DNA of 64,000 bases from Hymenopus coronatus (GCA_030762935.1 CM060900.1:288341784-288405783); one strand, 5' to 3'. Positions 19,332 through 32,800 are shown, counted from the first letter of the stretch. Program-made: numbers and translations. The notes: generated by a model not told the origin, from the letters alone.

Positions 19332-20203
19332 TTTACTTTCTCTACACCTACTATGTACATAGTGTATAAACAGGGTATTGCACTCCACCAAATAATTTGA
19401 TGCCGAGATTTCACTGGACACATATGTTTTAGGATCTCCTGTATCCTAAAAAAGTATTTTCAGAAAAAGGTCCACGTGTATGTGTCTGTGGGTCTCTGAA
19501 CATGATAACTTAAAAATGAAAAGTCGGTAAAATACCAAACTTGGTATTTAAATTTAGTATCTTCCAGGGATGCGACACGAAGATTTGGAGAAAAATTCCC
19601 CCACCCCAAACTACCCTTTACATGGAACTTTGTTTGAAAATTTTTATTTTCTCAAAAATGGCTCTAACGATTTTGATTAAAATATCGTATATTAAAGATA
19701 TTTACCTGACAAATAAAATGCATATTTTGACTTTTCTGGGAATAGCCTCTGAAGACTACTTTATTGTGGATCAATTTTATGGAATTTTGCATAACTGCTA
19801 AACCATAAGAGATGGACAAAAACTTACCACACAAAAAATGTAGAGCACATTAAAACACACAATTTATGTTGTATACATTTTTTTCGTGGAGTCGATTGTT
19901 TTTTGAGATATTCCTTGCTTTTGGTTTCAGCTTTGAAAAACTTAACTTTTCTCATACAGGAATTTGTCAACTCCTGTCCACACAAACAAAGGAACTTCAG
20001 TTACATAGCAATCAGCTTTTGACTATCACTTTAACCTATGGTATTCCCTTATTTCACTTCTATTATGAAGAAGCAAGTAATAAGACTATTTCTGCTAATT
20101 TTTTCTCGATTAGCATGAAGTAAATAGAAGCATAAGCTTTTTAACAATAATTTGTTGCAGAGAAGTATAGAAAGTCATGTGAATGGAACACATCAGATTT
20201 TTT
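19332..20203 (+). repeat. R repeat copy 3 (plus)
   Basis: Full-length copy, same orientation as copies 2, 4, 5 and 6. Start TTTACTTTCTCTACACCTAC; end AGAAAGTCATGTGAATGGAA CACATCAGATTTTTT. The terminal part before the end contains CTCGATTAGCATGAAGTAAA. An 86-codon open frame inside (19541-19801) is matched in copies 2 and 4 but differs mainly by amino-acid changes. Confidence 0.85.
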
Positions 20204-20511
20204 AGTTATGCTGTTCTCTCCCTCCCCCTCCCTTCTCACTCTATCGAACCTAAAGACACCTACAGATGAACAGAGGTACACATGCAGCTATTTTCCAAAA
20301 TTAGATACTCTTTACAGAGTCTTAAAGCGTGTATTTTCGATAAAATCAAGTATCACATTCCTTATTATAGGTAAGAAGTAGGGAAATTAAAATAAAATCC
20401 TTAAAGATTAACACTTAAACATTCTGTAAGCTTTCCTTTGTTTGACTGAATTTTATTTTTGAGTAAAGCACACACAAACATACATGCGCACGTGCACATG
20501 GATGGATTTTG

Positions 20512-21385
20512 TTTACTTTCTCTACACATACTATGTACATACTGTATAGAAGTAGTATTGTATTCCACCCAAAAATTTGATACCAAAATTTCACCGGAAA
20601 TACATATTTTAGAATCCAAAAAAAGCATTTTTGCAAAAAGGTCCATGTGTCTGTCTGTCCGTCCATCTCTGCACAGCATAGCTCAAAAACGAAAAGACCG
20701 TTGAATACCAAACTTGGTATTTAAATTTGGTATCTTCCAAGGATGTGATACAAAGATTTTCAAGAAAATCCCCCTACCCCCAACTACCCTTTACATGAAA
20801 CTTTTTTCGAAAATTTTGATTTTCTCAAAAATGGCTCTAACAATTTTGATGAAAATATTCTTTATTAAAGACATTTACCTGACAAATAAAATGTATATCT
20901 TGAATTTTCTGGGAATAGCCTCTGAATACCACTTTATTCTGGATGAATTTTATGGAATTTTGCATAACTGCTAAACTGTAAGAGATGGACAAAAACTTAC
21001 CACACAAAAAATATAGAGCATGTTAAAACGCGCAGTTTATGTTATATACATTTTTTTTCGTAGAGTTGATCCTTTTTCAGATATTCCTTGTTTTTGTTTT
21101 CAGCTTTGAAAAACTTGTAAGTTTCTCATACAGGAATGTCAACTTCTGTCCATACAAACAACAGAATTTCAGTTACATAGCAACCAGCATTGACTATCAC
21201 TTTAACCAACGGTACTCCCTTATTTCTCTCCTACTTACAAGGAATCAAATAATAAGACTATTTCTGCTAATTTTTCTCGATTAACATGAAGTAAATAGAA
21301 GCATAGGCTTTTAGACAATAATTTGTTGCAGAGCTGTAGAGAAAGTTATATGAATGGGGCACATCAGATTTTTTTTTTTTTTTTT
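20512..21385 (+). repeat. R repeat copy 4 (plus)
   Basis: Full-length copy, the closest match to copy 3. Start TTTACTTTCTCTACACATAC; end CACATCAGATTTTTTTT. Preceded by a short CA-rich stretch. Confidence 0.85.
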
Positions 21386-22210
21386 AGCAAATGGGAATCC
21401 TACAATTTTAAAGCTAAGACCCGTTATTTTATGGTTGTATACAGACTTTTATATGCCCATGGTTTGTAATAAGATTAATAAATCAAATCACAAATCGATA
21501 AAGGTTAATCAACACATGACTATCTTAGTAAAAATCATTACTACATATAAATCTAAACTTTTTATTTTTTTATTTAGTTGAAGTAGTAGGCTGCATTAAA
21601 TGGTAATATAGCTTATCCATACCAAATGCAATGCATAAGGTGATATTTAAAGATTATGCAGGGCAGCAAAAACAACTTAAGTTGACTATAAACCTGATTC
21701 ACATTAAATACAAAATCCCTTAAGAGAACTTTAAATGTAAGGTATGAAAGGTCTGATTTAGAATTACATTATCTGTGACTGGAGGCTCCTAAAGTAGAGA
21801 TGAATTCTCACACAGTTTCCAAAGAAAACCGTCGGGATGTTCTTATTGCAGCCGCAGTGTTTTAGTGTTTTTTATTTTTTCTTCTCCTCTAATTAGCTCC
21901 ATTAGGGCTTCCACTTTCCTATCTCGCTTCTTTTTATATTATCTTAATCAGAACATCGTATAGCTTTATTATATTGTCGCTGATTTGCTAACCTATATGT
22001 GCAGTAAGAAATAAAAAAAAGTTAAAAAAGCTGAACAACCTCAATAGGAACCCATCATTCCAAAGGTATGCTGGATCACTAGCAGATTCACAGTAGCGTA
22101 ATGTAATATCTCTCTGAAGGTGCTTCCTATGGAAGTTATGTGTTCCTTTTGATGTAGGTGTTATTGTAATAACTTTGAGATTTCCTTACCTTCAATCTAT
22201 AGCTTATTAA
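21386..22210. other. Spacer inside the R repeat cluster
   Basis: No gene or repeat recognised. The other spacers in the cluster are only about 125-310 bases. Confidence 0.35.
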
Positions 22211-22915
22211 TAACTTTCTCTACCAAGTGAAATGTGCATAGTTATAGAGAAGATATTATATTCAACAAAAAAATAGGATAGCGAGATTTTACCGGAAATA
22301 CGTGTTTTGAGAGCCCCTGATACAAAAAACCTTTTCAGAAAAAAAAAATCTGCATGTGTGTCTGTGGTCAGCATGGCTCAAAACAAATGTAATGTGTCTT
22401 GAATTTTCTGGAAATAGCTGGTGAAGCTTTCTTCATTCTTGATGACTTTCGTATAGCAAGTAAACCATAAGAGATACACAAAATCTTACTTCTTAAAAAT
22501 AGATCTCGTTAAAACACTCAATATAGGCTATACATTTCTTTCATTCTTTTTTTTTTGTGCAGTTAACCACATCTGGAATATTCCTTGTTTTTGGTTTAAA
22601 TTTTACTATACTTAGGTATATGTTTTTCAAATGAGAAATTGTCATTTGTTTTTCATTTTCTTTTTCATCCTTGTCAAGCAAGGAGAACCTAGTTTCAATT
22701 CCATCATTTATTGATCAAATTTTAAAAATTTACTTGGTATCACTTTAGCCTAGTATATTCCCTTTTTCTCCTTGAACCTAAAAGAAAATATGTATAAAGC
22801 CATTTCTGCTAATGCTCATCTCGATTAGCATGAAGTAGATAGAAGAATAAGATTTTGTCAGAAGATTTGAAAAATAGGCAGAGAAAGTCCAGTGAAATTT
22901 ACCAACAAACTTTTT
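22211..22915 (+). repeat. R repeat copy 5 (plus), internally deleted
   Basis: Same ends (TAACTTTCTCTACC ... GCAGAGAAAGTCCAGTGAA), but the segment from the middle hairpin region to the TGTATATCTTG block is lost (junction near 22380). More diverged than its neighbours. Confidence 0.75.
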
Positions 22916-23038
22916 ATATTTGTTCTGTAATGTTTATTTAATACTTTGAGTGTTTTGCTGTTATGATTTGACTATTGGCTATAATAGATTATCACTTAAG
23001 ATGACGAATACTAGAGATATTGTAAATTTAATAGTTTT

Positions 23039-23945
23039 TTTACTTTCTCTACACATACTATGTACATAGTGTATAGAAAAGGTATTGCACTCCACCTAAA
23101 AATTCAATACCGAGATTTCACTGCAAATATATGTTTTAGGGTCCCCTGTGTCCAAAACAAAGCATTTTCAGAAAAAGGTCTGTGCGTGTGGGTGTGCGTG
23201 GGTGCGTGTGCGCGCGCTGGGGTGGGTGTGGTTGTGGTTGTGGGTGAGTCGTTTGTCTGTGAACATGATAACTCAAAAACGAAAAGTCGGTTAAATACCA
23301 AACTTGGTATTTAAGTTAAGTATCTTCCAGGGATGCGACATGAAGATTTTGAGAAAAATCTCCTCACCCCAAACTACCCTTTAAAAGGAACTTTTTTCGA
23401 ATATTTTGATTTTCTCAGAAATGGCTCTAACGATTTTGATTAAAATATTATATATGAAAGACCTGACAAATAATATGTATTTCTTGAATTTTCTAGGAAT
23501 AGCGTCTGAAAACTACTTTATTCTGGAAGAATTTTACGTAACTGCTAAATTGTAAGAGATGGACAAAATCTTACTACACAAAAAATGTAGAGTACGTGAA
23601 AACACACAATTTATGTTATATTCATTTTTTTGTGGAGTTGATTTTTTTTTTTTTTTTGGATATTCCTTCTTTTTTTGTTTCAGCTTTAAAAAACATACTT
23701 CTGTCATACAGGAGTTTGTCAACTTCTGTACATACAAACAAAGGAACTTCAGTCATATAGCAACCGGCTTTAGGCTATCACTTTAATCTATGGTACTCCC
23801 TTATTTTGCTTCTACTTACAAGGAAGCAAGTAATAAGTCTATTTCAGCTAACTTTTTCTCGATTAGTAAGAAGTAAATAGGAGCAAAAGCTTTTGTTGCA
23901 GATATGTAGAGAAAGTCATGTGAATGGAACACATCAGATTTTTTA
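23039..23945 (+). repeat. R repeat copy 6 (plus)
   Basis: Full-length copy containing an expanded GT-rich stretch (about 23180-23250) where the others have a short GTGTCTGTGTG tract. Ends CACATCAGATTTTTTA. Confidence 0.85.
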
Positions 23946-26511
23946 TTTTTGATCTACAGTAGATACTCTTGTGATAATTGTGAAAATGAAGAACTCATAA
24001 ACACAATATTATATAACAAACACCCTAAAGGATCTATAGACACAATGGGCAATGTGGTGAGTGAATATTCCTGTTAGAGAGCAATCAACTGGTGGTTATT
24101 GTTATAGAAATTACACACGTTAATGTTTTGTGATCAGGCAAATCAAAAATGCATGTTGGAATTTTTAAGCCAGTTCATAGGTAAAAGATTTCTTGGAATT
24201 GGGACAAGTACTCATGTGACTCACCAAGGTCTGAGTGATAAAAACAGTTTATCATCATGAAGTGTTGTTGCAATGAAAGAGGACCTTCTGAAGCTCAGTA
24301 TGTGGAAAAAGCTAAGGAAAGAGTACAAGGAAGCTATAGCATTGGAAGTTGCAAACTGTGCATTAGAAAAAGTGACAGGAAATCCAGGAAGGAATATGAC
24401 TAGAGTTCATGTTTTGTTTGTAAGTAGCATTCTAAAATTAAAGCCACAACAGTATCCAAGTCCTGTTCACATGGTCTTAAATGACCTTATGCAAGAAGCT
24501 GTGCTTTCAGTTGTTCAATTTTGACCTGATTAAATAGATGATATTCAAATTCCTTGTAGATAATCAGCAAGAATACATATTTCAGTTCGGGTTCATTTAT
24601 ATCCACTTGGTACCCAATCAGTATTTGTTTTAAAGCTTAATCTTTGGAAGGATATACAATAATTAAACTGTACAGACATTTACAAAAACAGCAAACAGAG
24701 GAAAGATAAAATCATATACAAAAGCATGGTTGGCTATTTGGTGATTTGCATTGCGTAGATCAGGTAGTTGAAAGTGCCTCCCTCAAGTTTATACTTCTAC
24801 CTAATGTATTTGCAGCAGCCTCCTACTTCCATATCCCAACAGATTGAAATATTTCCCCAGTGACTATAAGACACAGGATGTTTTACATTAAAAAAAATGG
24901 ATATTGCCATAACTCTAAGAAGCATAGCAGAGTAATTACAGAATTTTTAAAATATTTGATCTTACATTATAATTTATGTGTTTTAAATCAGTAGCACAGT
25001 GCAAAATAAGTCGGGATTTTTTTCATAAATATTTTTATCAGAACAGAAATTAATGAAGAAATAGGGATATATTTAATGTGACCACATTTTCCAAAGCTAA
25101 AAACAGGACATTTCTCAACTGGTTTTTTAAGCAGATGAAACACCTTTATGTGGGTTAATATTTTCAAAGGATTTTTGAGGGTGCTGAATCTTGTGCATTA
25201 TTTTAAGAGTAAGATTTTGAAATTTCACCTCTGTTTTATCATTGCAAGTACCATATAAAAGGAATTATTTAAAGTCCTGCAACCCTTCTCTTACCTTGTT
25301 AGTTATACTAAAACATAATTTTTCTTCTATTTGACATTATTAGAACTTCAGCCATGTTCAGTGTGAAAATTGCTCAACATAGGAACTGTATTTTTTAATA
25401 TTATGGTATTAATACTAAACTGCTTGTTCTATTAAATACAATGGATTAATGGCTATGTGAAAACTTCAACTTTAATAAATATTAACTTCAAAATTGTATG
25501 CAATCTTTTTAGACTTGAGAAAAGAAAAGAAAAGAAAAAAAAACAGGAAAAATAACCTAACAGTTAGTGGCAACTTAATTATATGTAATTGGTAGCAAAA
25601 GATTTAGAGAGTATTGTGGTCAAATTTCATCTTCTTAGGTTGAATAATTTAGGAGCTGAGGTTACCAAACCTTTGAATATATAACATTGTGTAGATAGGA
25701 GGTACTTGATCCCCTGAAATTAGTCCTAGGACTGTAAGCTAATTAAATTAGGCAATCTAAATGGTGTTTATACTTTCTTATAAACATAAAAGCATAATTA
25801 TCAGAATACTCAACATAATATTATACACACACCAAATGAAGTTATTATGTTTAACTCATAAAATAGTTAGCTTAACTGGACATATTTTCCTGAAGAATGG
25901 ATTTTCTTTAGGAGTTTCTCATTTTGCCACTGTATAGCTACTGTACTCTTTATTACCTAGTATAACATGGAGGATAAGCTTTGTTTTCTATCAAAGCAAA
26001 AGAAAGAAGCATCGCAACAAAATCTATCGGGACACAGATCAAAAAAGGGCAATTTCCCATTCATAATGTGATGTCTGCTCATATAAGATATGGAACAAAT
26101 AAAGAAAAAACAGTTTGCTAATAAAAATATCTGATATGTGGACTGCAGTTTTTAAAAGTCTTTTACAGGAATGATTATCAATTAAGTAGTTGGTTCCTTC
26201 ACATTGGAAAAGGATTTATTTTTATTCTAATATTTTATTGCTAGAAACACTCATATAAGAAAATCACAGTTCTGCTATAGAAGAGAGTTTCTTCGTTTAT
26301 TGGTGCAACTGTGACATTTTAATAATAAGGCAAAACTCAAACCTTTCTGAGAAGTAGATCACTGAAGAAAGCTAATTTTGCATCCATGAAAAATATTAAT
26401 GATTACAGAAGAAGAAAGGATTAAACAAAAGAAATGATTATGTTTATTAATAAAGGGAACTTCCTGAATAAGTATATGTTGATTGCAAAATGTCAAGAGT
26501 TATTTATAGAA
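23946..26511. other. No recognisable gene (2.6 kb)
   Basis: AT-rich DNA. An 83-codon frame at 24273-24524 (plus; EDLLKLSMWKKLRKEYKEAI at its start) has a hydrophilic helical look but no motif I recognise and no splice or promoter context. An AAAAG run lies near 25525. Confidence 0.4.
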
Positions 26512-26824
26512 AAAATATGATGTGTTCCATTCATATAACTTTCTCTAGCTGTTCTACAAACAAATTCCTCTTATAAAAGATTTCTCTTCCATCTACTTCC
26601 ATAGTCCCCAAACTATGGTTCACCAGCATCATCAATCTGGCCCATGAGAACTAATGATTAGTGTGATCAATCTGGCCCTCAACAGCCAAAGGCTTTTTAA
26701 TGTTATTGTTGCGATGATAAGTTGGATAAACAAACATAGAATGATAATAACTTGCTTTTACTTATTTGCTAAATAAAGGATAATGACAAGCATAATAAAC
26801 AGAAAATTTAACTTAAACATAATA

Positions 26825-26977
26825 CACATGCTTAGGCTTTCATGGCCAGCGTTAATCCAGTAAAATGTAGAGGATTCCGAGTTTGTAGGCTGTGGTCGAT
26901 TAGATGAAATGTCCTGATGTTTCATCTAATCAACCACAGCCTACAAATCCAGAAACCTCTACATTTACTGGATTAAG
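26825..26977. mobile_element. Miniature PLE-type inverted insertion (123-bp palindrome plus tail)
   Basis: 26853-26975 is a near-perfect palindrome (TAATCCAG ... CTGGATTA, centre about 26914, GATGAAATGT/ATGTTTCATC). Each arm read outward has GACCACAGCC / AACCACAGCC, then CTACAAA, as in the PLE 3' end. Left of it only, AACGCTGGCCATGAAAGC (complement of about 26834-26851) matches the PLE tail. CATAATA flanks it at 26818-26824 and 26978-26984, a possible short duplication. Interpreted as two 60-base PLE-type 3' ends joined 5' to 5'. Confidence 0.55.
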
Positions 26978-27289
26978 CATAATAACTAACAAATAATTGA
27001 AATTAAACCCAAAAACATTATAAACTAGTGAACGTCCCACGGTTTCTATCTCTGTAGTTACATTGGGGTAAAGAGTATTGTATGTGTATGTATACTGATG
27101 TTTCGAATGTACATATCCTAAATCACTTATATGATTTTTATCCTGAAAATCCCTCATCAGCAGAAAAGCTAAATTAATGTGAATTAAACCACAAGGTATC
27201 CACTTGTGAAAGACACTACTGAGATTTATGTAACTGTGATTTTCCACTGAAAATAGTTTGTAGTTGTGGACTAATTTTACTTCTACCAA

Positions 27290-28640
27290 TTATTAAAACA
27301 GATTTAAGATTCTCATTGGTTAACTAAGACTCATAAGCATTCTTAGTGTAGTTCATTTTGGAGGGTGTTTCCTCATACAAGTAAGTAGTACCAAAAACAG
27401 AAAACAGCCCATGTGCAAATTTATGCAAATTTTCAAATTTTACCATTTTACTTATAAAATTCCAACAAATATGAGTTTTGACATTTGTTCTTAATTACAT
27501 CACTGCACTGTAATGCAATAATTTACATTTGAATTTCTGTCGCTAGTGTTACAATGTCAATATCAAAACAATTTTGAAAAATCTTAATTTCATTTGCAAC
27601 GACTTCAAAGTCTGAGAGATTAGTATCAAAATTTATCTTCAAAGCACTCAAAACTTTGATTACAAAATTGGCAGAAAAAAATTAGTCTCAGTAGTGGCTG
27701 AATATTTCACATGTTTTAAAATGTGTGAAACATTTTTTACATAATTTTGATTAAAAAAGTGTTATTTTCTGCTGGAACTTATTAGTGTATAAATCAGCAA
27801 AAAGCTGGTTTTCTCCTTGCAATGTCAAATTCAGTTCACTTATATATTTTGTCAAACTTCCATAGCCATTCACTATTTTGTAATTCAGTGGGAGGGCAAT
27901 GTTTTTCATTCAAAAACAATTTAGATCTCTGTTTGAAGTTAAATAAAGTGTTAAAGGACTTATCCGCAACTAAGCCAGCATACAGCAGTCTGATATGTTA
28001 AGTAATTTTCTCCAATCTCTCAATAAACTTGCAGAATTGTCAGTGATTCAGCCCAGTGGATTCGATGAAATCTACAACTGATATGCTGGTTTTAGAACTT
28101 CAGACATATCCAGGCATTTTCTACATAAAGATTGTTGGTGAGTGATACAATGTAAGACTGATGGTTTTGAATCACCATCATTTTCTACAGCCTCTCATAC
28201 AAGTGCAACCACTCCATTATTTTTACCACACATGTTTTTGCCCCCATCAGTTGTAATAGATTTAAAGTTTTTCCTTTGAAGGGTTTTTAATTAATGGCAT
28301 TTTCATCTCCATTAAAAATATCTTCCCCGGTAGTCATGCCATGAATACTATCAATATCAAAAAGCTCTTCACACACTTCGTAATTTTTATCCACTCCTTG
28401 CATAAAAATTAACACTTGAGCAGTATCTGACACATCCATTGACTCATGGAAGGCCAGGAAAAAGCTTTCAAAATGTCCATTTTTGTCAGAAAGTTGAGAT
28501 CGCATATTTTCTGCAATGTCTTGTACCCTCTGAGCCACAGTGTTGCTGACAGATTGACACTTTTAAATAAATTTACCTTTTCGGGGCACAGTTCATCAGC
28601 TACTGCAATTCTTCTTCATATTAGTAAATCATACACAAAA
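27290..28640 (-). pseudogene. hAT transposase pseudogene, GTF2IRD2-like
   Basis: Minus strand, many shifts and stops. An open stretch at 28538-28287 gives AQRVQDIAENMRSQLSDKNG, FLAFHESMDVSDTAQVLIFM (first catalytic Asp region, family DES.D..DTAQ) and CEELFDIDSIHGMTTGEDIF. Next come SITTDGGKNMCGKNNGVVAL (about 28260; second Asp, family TTDGAPAMCG), LHCITHQQSLCRKCLDMSEV (about 28155), a worn VRWLSRG block, LNLTLQGENQLFADLYTN (about 27835-27785), LSDFEVVANEIKIFQN (about 27610) and a degenerate C-terminal CEETFSKM-type region near 27380. The order matches the transposase domain domesticated in vertebrate GTF2IRD2 and related genes. Inactive. Confidence 0.8.
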
Positions 28641-29448
28641 AATAACAAGTGAAATCAAAATACTGTTACATATTGGTGTTGGTCAGTTTGAAGATGTCTT
28701 TTAAATGAGGTTGTGCACTACTTTATTTCACAACAGACAATTTCGCTTCCTTCGCTTTCCCAAGACAGACTAACTAACAGTTATACTGCTAGCCTTTTTA
28801 TACTCTAATTATAGCTATCTTGAAGTGAGTGGAATACACCAGAACTTTCTCAAACCAATGAGGCTATTCACTAAGTTTAATTGTTACTGCACTTTCAGAA
28901 GTATTACAAGCACCATCTGTTAGCGATAGGGGGTTCTACCACTACCTATTTCTGCTTTTGGCCACCAGATGTCATCAAGTGTCAGAGTCGTAACAATACA
29001 CAATGGTAATTAAACTAGTGAATTTAGCAAGCATATGTTCACTCAGGGGGCGTACTTGGAGACTACTTTAGAAATTATAGATAATGCCAGGAAAATTAAA
29101 ATGGTTTTGGCCCTTGGGGCTTAATGCAGTAATCAGTATGGCCCTACAGCTGGAAAGTTTGGAGGCCCCTGCCTATATTTTGATAATCGGGATAAACATT
29201 AGCAGAATTGTCTTACTGCTTTCTTCTTTTTAAGTAGAAAAAAGTAATGGAGTGTACAGGCTAAAGCGATAGTCAAATCCTTTAAAAAGCCAGTTTCTTT
29301 GTGAAACAATTGAAGTACAGTTCTCTTTGCTTTCTAGGAATAAACAAAAGAGAGAGAAAAAAAAAAGATGACTTCCAATTTGAGGAAAGTTTAAGTAGCT
29401 TAAAACTGAAACCAATAACTTGGTATATCTTGAAAATTGTTAACCCTA

Positions 29449-29483
<35 letters not shown>

Positions 29484-29802
29484 ATGACATAAATTGTGTG
29501 TTTTAACAAGATCTGAATTTTTGTGCAGTAAGTTTTTGTCAGTCTCTTACGGCTTACCAGTTTTACAAAAGTCATCCAGAATGAAGAGGATTCAGGGAGT
29601 ATTTTCAGAAAATTCAAGATATACATTTTGTTTGTCATGATAATATCTTAAACATATAACATTTTAATCAAAATTGTTAAGAGCAATTTTGGAGAAAATT
29701 AAAATTTTCAATGAATGTTCTATGTAAAGGGTAATTGGGGGATAGGGCGATTTTATGGAAAATCTTTGTGTTAAATCCTTGGAAGATACTGAATTTAAAT
29801 AT

Positions 29803-29810
29803 CAAGTTTG
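29803..29810. repeat. 8-bp target duplication, left (CAAGTTTG)
   Basis: Identical to 32815-32822. Removing hAT element B restores the R repeat sequence AAATATCAAGTTTGGTATTT. Confidence 0.9.
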
Positions 29811-32800
29811 CAAGGGCGGCTCACCAGTGAAGTGAGTGAAGTACCTCTTCACTTAAATGTTTAATCAAAATACAAAATTACATATTTGTATCCTGTACTA
29901 CTAATTCACACAATACCCTGTCCAAAATCTCTCATGAAGTGGCAGGAATGTGCTGTGCTTCTGTTGCTGACCATTTTTGTTGTCCCTTTTCTGCCTCTCT
30001 TTATCTCACTCCCTCAGTCAAGGAAGAAGAGCAAATATCTCTGGTTAAAATGCTTGTACTTCCATTCTTTTTCAAACGCGTTAGTATACTGGTATTCCAC
30101 CTGGTTGCCATGGTAATGTCTGTTTTCACTTCCTGTTAAGATCACTCAGGGTTGCCATTCTTATACCTGCTATGCTATGGAACTTTCCTTCCAGATTTTA
30201 AGAACTCAGTTTTAACTCTACCTTGGTGAGAACAAGGTATACCTACCATTATACTGTGAGTTCAGTAGTGTGGAGTGAGCTAAATTTTGATATTTTTTGT
30301 GTTAATTAGGGCCATTCATAATGTTTAGTTGAATTAATTTCAGTCAAAGTGTTCGGTGATTTTTATGAATGTTAATGAATCCAGAAAATGACTTGATTTC
30401 CAGTATGTTAGAAATGCCATTCTCATGATGGCGGGAATAAGATAAAAATGACCTGTTAACATTTAATCGACTCACTCCCTATTTATCAGTTTGTGTATAA
30501 AAACAAAGAGAATCAGGGCAGTTTTATCAACTACATTTTAATGGTATGGAGAATACATGTGTTTATGCTGTTGTATTTTTCTACGGAAAATTTTCTGTTG
30601 GGCCTGTCTTTTACTAGGAGTAAAGAAAAATGTTTGGAATTCTACAGGATTTGGAGATTTTGTGAACTCAATACAAGCTTTTCATAAACAAGCTGATTCA
30701 AGAGAACATTTAAAATGTGTATTAAAGCGGAAGCATGTCGAGAGGAACTTGAACTCAATTTGTGATGCATTACAGGAATCAGCTGCACTAGCATTTAAAT
30801 ATTTAATGAAAATGTGCATTTAAATAAAGTATTTATGACACTTATTATTAAGGCTACTCTATTTTTAGGAAAGTAAGAATTAGCATTTCGACAACACAAT
30901 GAGTGTTTCATCAAATAATCACTGTAATTTCAAAGAACAACGTAACACTCTGTTGTCTGTATGTTTTGATGAAATTAAAGACCATTATGACAGAATCAAA
31001 TTGGTGTCCAGTGGCGACCCAAAGATAATTCAGAATGAAATAATTGAATTATATCAGCTTACATATATGAACAAATATGGAAAGAGCTAAATAACACTGA
31101 TTATTTTTCTGTACTAGTGAACAATACAACCAATATCTCTCAAAACTGCCAGTGATCTATTGTTATGAGGTTTGTGACTTCAAATACATAATTAGTGGAG
31201 AGATTAGGCTTTTATGACATAATGCCAATCATACTGCACAAGCATTGTTTGAACTAGTAGATAATACATTACAATAATTCAATTATTGTAATACACTAAT
31301 AGGTCAGAGTTATGATACTGCAAGTGTGAGGTCCAGTCTCTTAAATGGCTTACAGGCAAAAGTGAAAGACGAAGTTCCTCAGGCTATTTTCTTTCATTGT
31401 TAAACACATCATTTGAATTTAATTTTGTCAAACAGTTGTAAAAATACTTCCAACTGCCGAATATTTTTTGCAAACATAAGTGACATTCCATCTTTCTTTT
31501 ACAATTCAGGAAATGTAATTATGATCTCAAATCAATAATGGGAAAATAGCTGTGGAAACCAGATGGACATCAAACTCTAAAATTGTCAGAACAGTAAAGT
31601 TGTAGAAAATTGGAAGGATTTAAAAGAGGTTTTTGAGAAAACGGTAAATAATCCAGCATCCAACAGCACATCTGTCTGTGAATGTAGAGGTTTCTTGAGC
31701 AAAATTAATGATTTTGAATTTAATTTTTTGGCTGTGGTTTATTATGATTTATTTAATGTAACTGATGTTCTGCATGATGTTCTATGAAAGAAGTCTTTGG
31801 ACATACATTATTGTGCAACTAATATTCAACAAACTTGTGATTTGATAACCAGAAAAAGAAATAAGGAGTATTGTACTAACATATTTCGTGATGCAAAAGT
31901 GAAGAGTAATTCGGACCATTAAGGACACAATGCCAAATTATATGACAAGGCTTTTTTTCTGAAATAAGAGTATCTGTTTTATGAAATACTTGATTATATC
32001 AAATCACGAATAAATACTAGATTTTAAGATTTACAAAAATTAACATTTTTGATTATGGTGGACAGCACTAAATTTAAGGAGTATTTGCAGAACTTTCCTT
32101 CATCTGCTCTAAACAGTTTGATTCAGTGTTACCCAGCTATATGTAACAACTGTTGCATACAGTTACCGATTATAGTGATTAGTGGTTTAAAGACTTTAGA
32201 AATCATGAAGCAAAATGGTGTTCAAGATGTATTCCAGGAAGTTTTTAAATTGTGTTCACTTGTATCTCTGCCATCCACTATGTGTCTGTGGAAAGAAGTT
32301 TCTCATGCCTTAAAGGGATAAAAACTTACTTGAGGAACACAATTTCTCAACAATGGTTGTCATCTCTGGCCAAATTTTCTATTCATAGAGATCTCTGCGA
32401 GCTGCAAGAAAAACCTAACTTTTTAGATGATATCATTGACAGATTTGCAACTTTGAAGAACAGGAAAATCAACCTAGTCTACAAAAAATAAGGTAAAATA
32501 GAAATATTTTCTTTTTGTAGTGTCACAAATTTCCAAACTGTGACAAGCAATTTTTTTTTTTTTTTTTTTTTAAATCTGACATTTCATTTATTTTTCTTAT
32601 TTCGAAGTCATGGATTAACTTTTTCCATTTCATATCATCTTATAATCATTTTCCACTTAATATGATAACACAGACATTTTCTTACATAATTCAAGCTTTA
32701 TAATTGCCTATCTACAGACGATGTAATCCTTCAAATATAGAACATTTAGCATTCCACAGTTTCAAAAGTTTTTCTTAGCACTCCACCGATTTTCTGGGTC

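Larger units (their letters stand above)
26600..29171 (-). mobile_element. hAT element A (GTF2IRD2/ZBED-type transposase)
   Basis: A 2572-bp insertion in the R repeat. Left end CATAGTCCCCAAACTATGG; right end, read inward, CAGGGGCCTCCAAACTTTCC: imperfect hAT-style terminal repeats. The flanking eight bases (TCTACTTC at 26592-26599, CCTATATT at 29172-29179) are a strongly diverged duplication. The transposase lies on the minus strand. It carries a later 150-bp palindromic insertion at about 26825-26977. Confidence 0.65.

Noticed and set aside
19541..20974. An 85-89-codon open frame at the same place in R copies 2, 3 and 4 (18331-18600, 19541-19801, 20714-20974)
   Set aside because: Copies differ mostly by amino-acid changes, copies 1, 5 and 6 break the frame, and there is no motif; it fits neutral drift of similar repeat copies.
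18141..23945. CRISPR-like array because of regularly spaced direct repeats
   Set aside because: Units are about 900 bp, the genome is eukaryotic, and spacers are irregular; these are interspersed repeats.
24273..24524. 83-codon frame with a lysine/glutamate-rich N-terminus as a small gene
   Set aside because: No family, no splice or promoter signals, and AT-rich unannotated surroundings; not distinguishable from chance.
26930..27289. 119-codon open frame on the minus strand with LGYVHSKHQYTYTYN
   Set aside because: It runs from the hAT 3' region into the small palindromic insertion; no motif and no start context, so a chance frame.
30493..30687. 64-codon frame ahead of the hAT B transposase as a separate protein
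   Set aside because: It overlaps, in another frame, the zinc-region frame at 30557-30823 that matches the hAT family.
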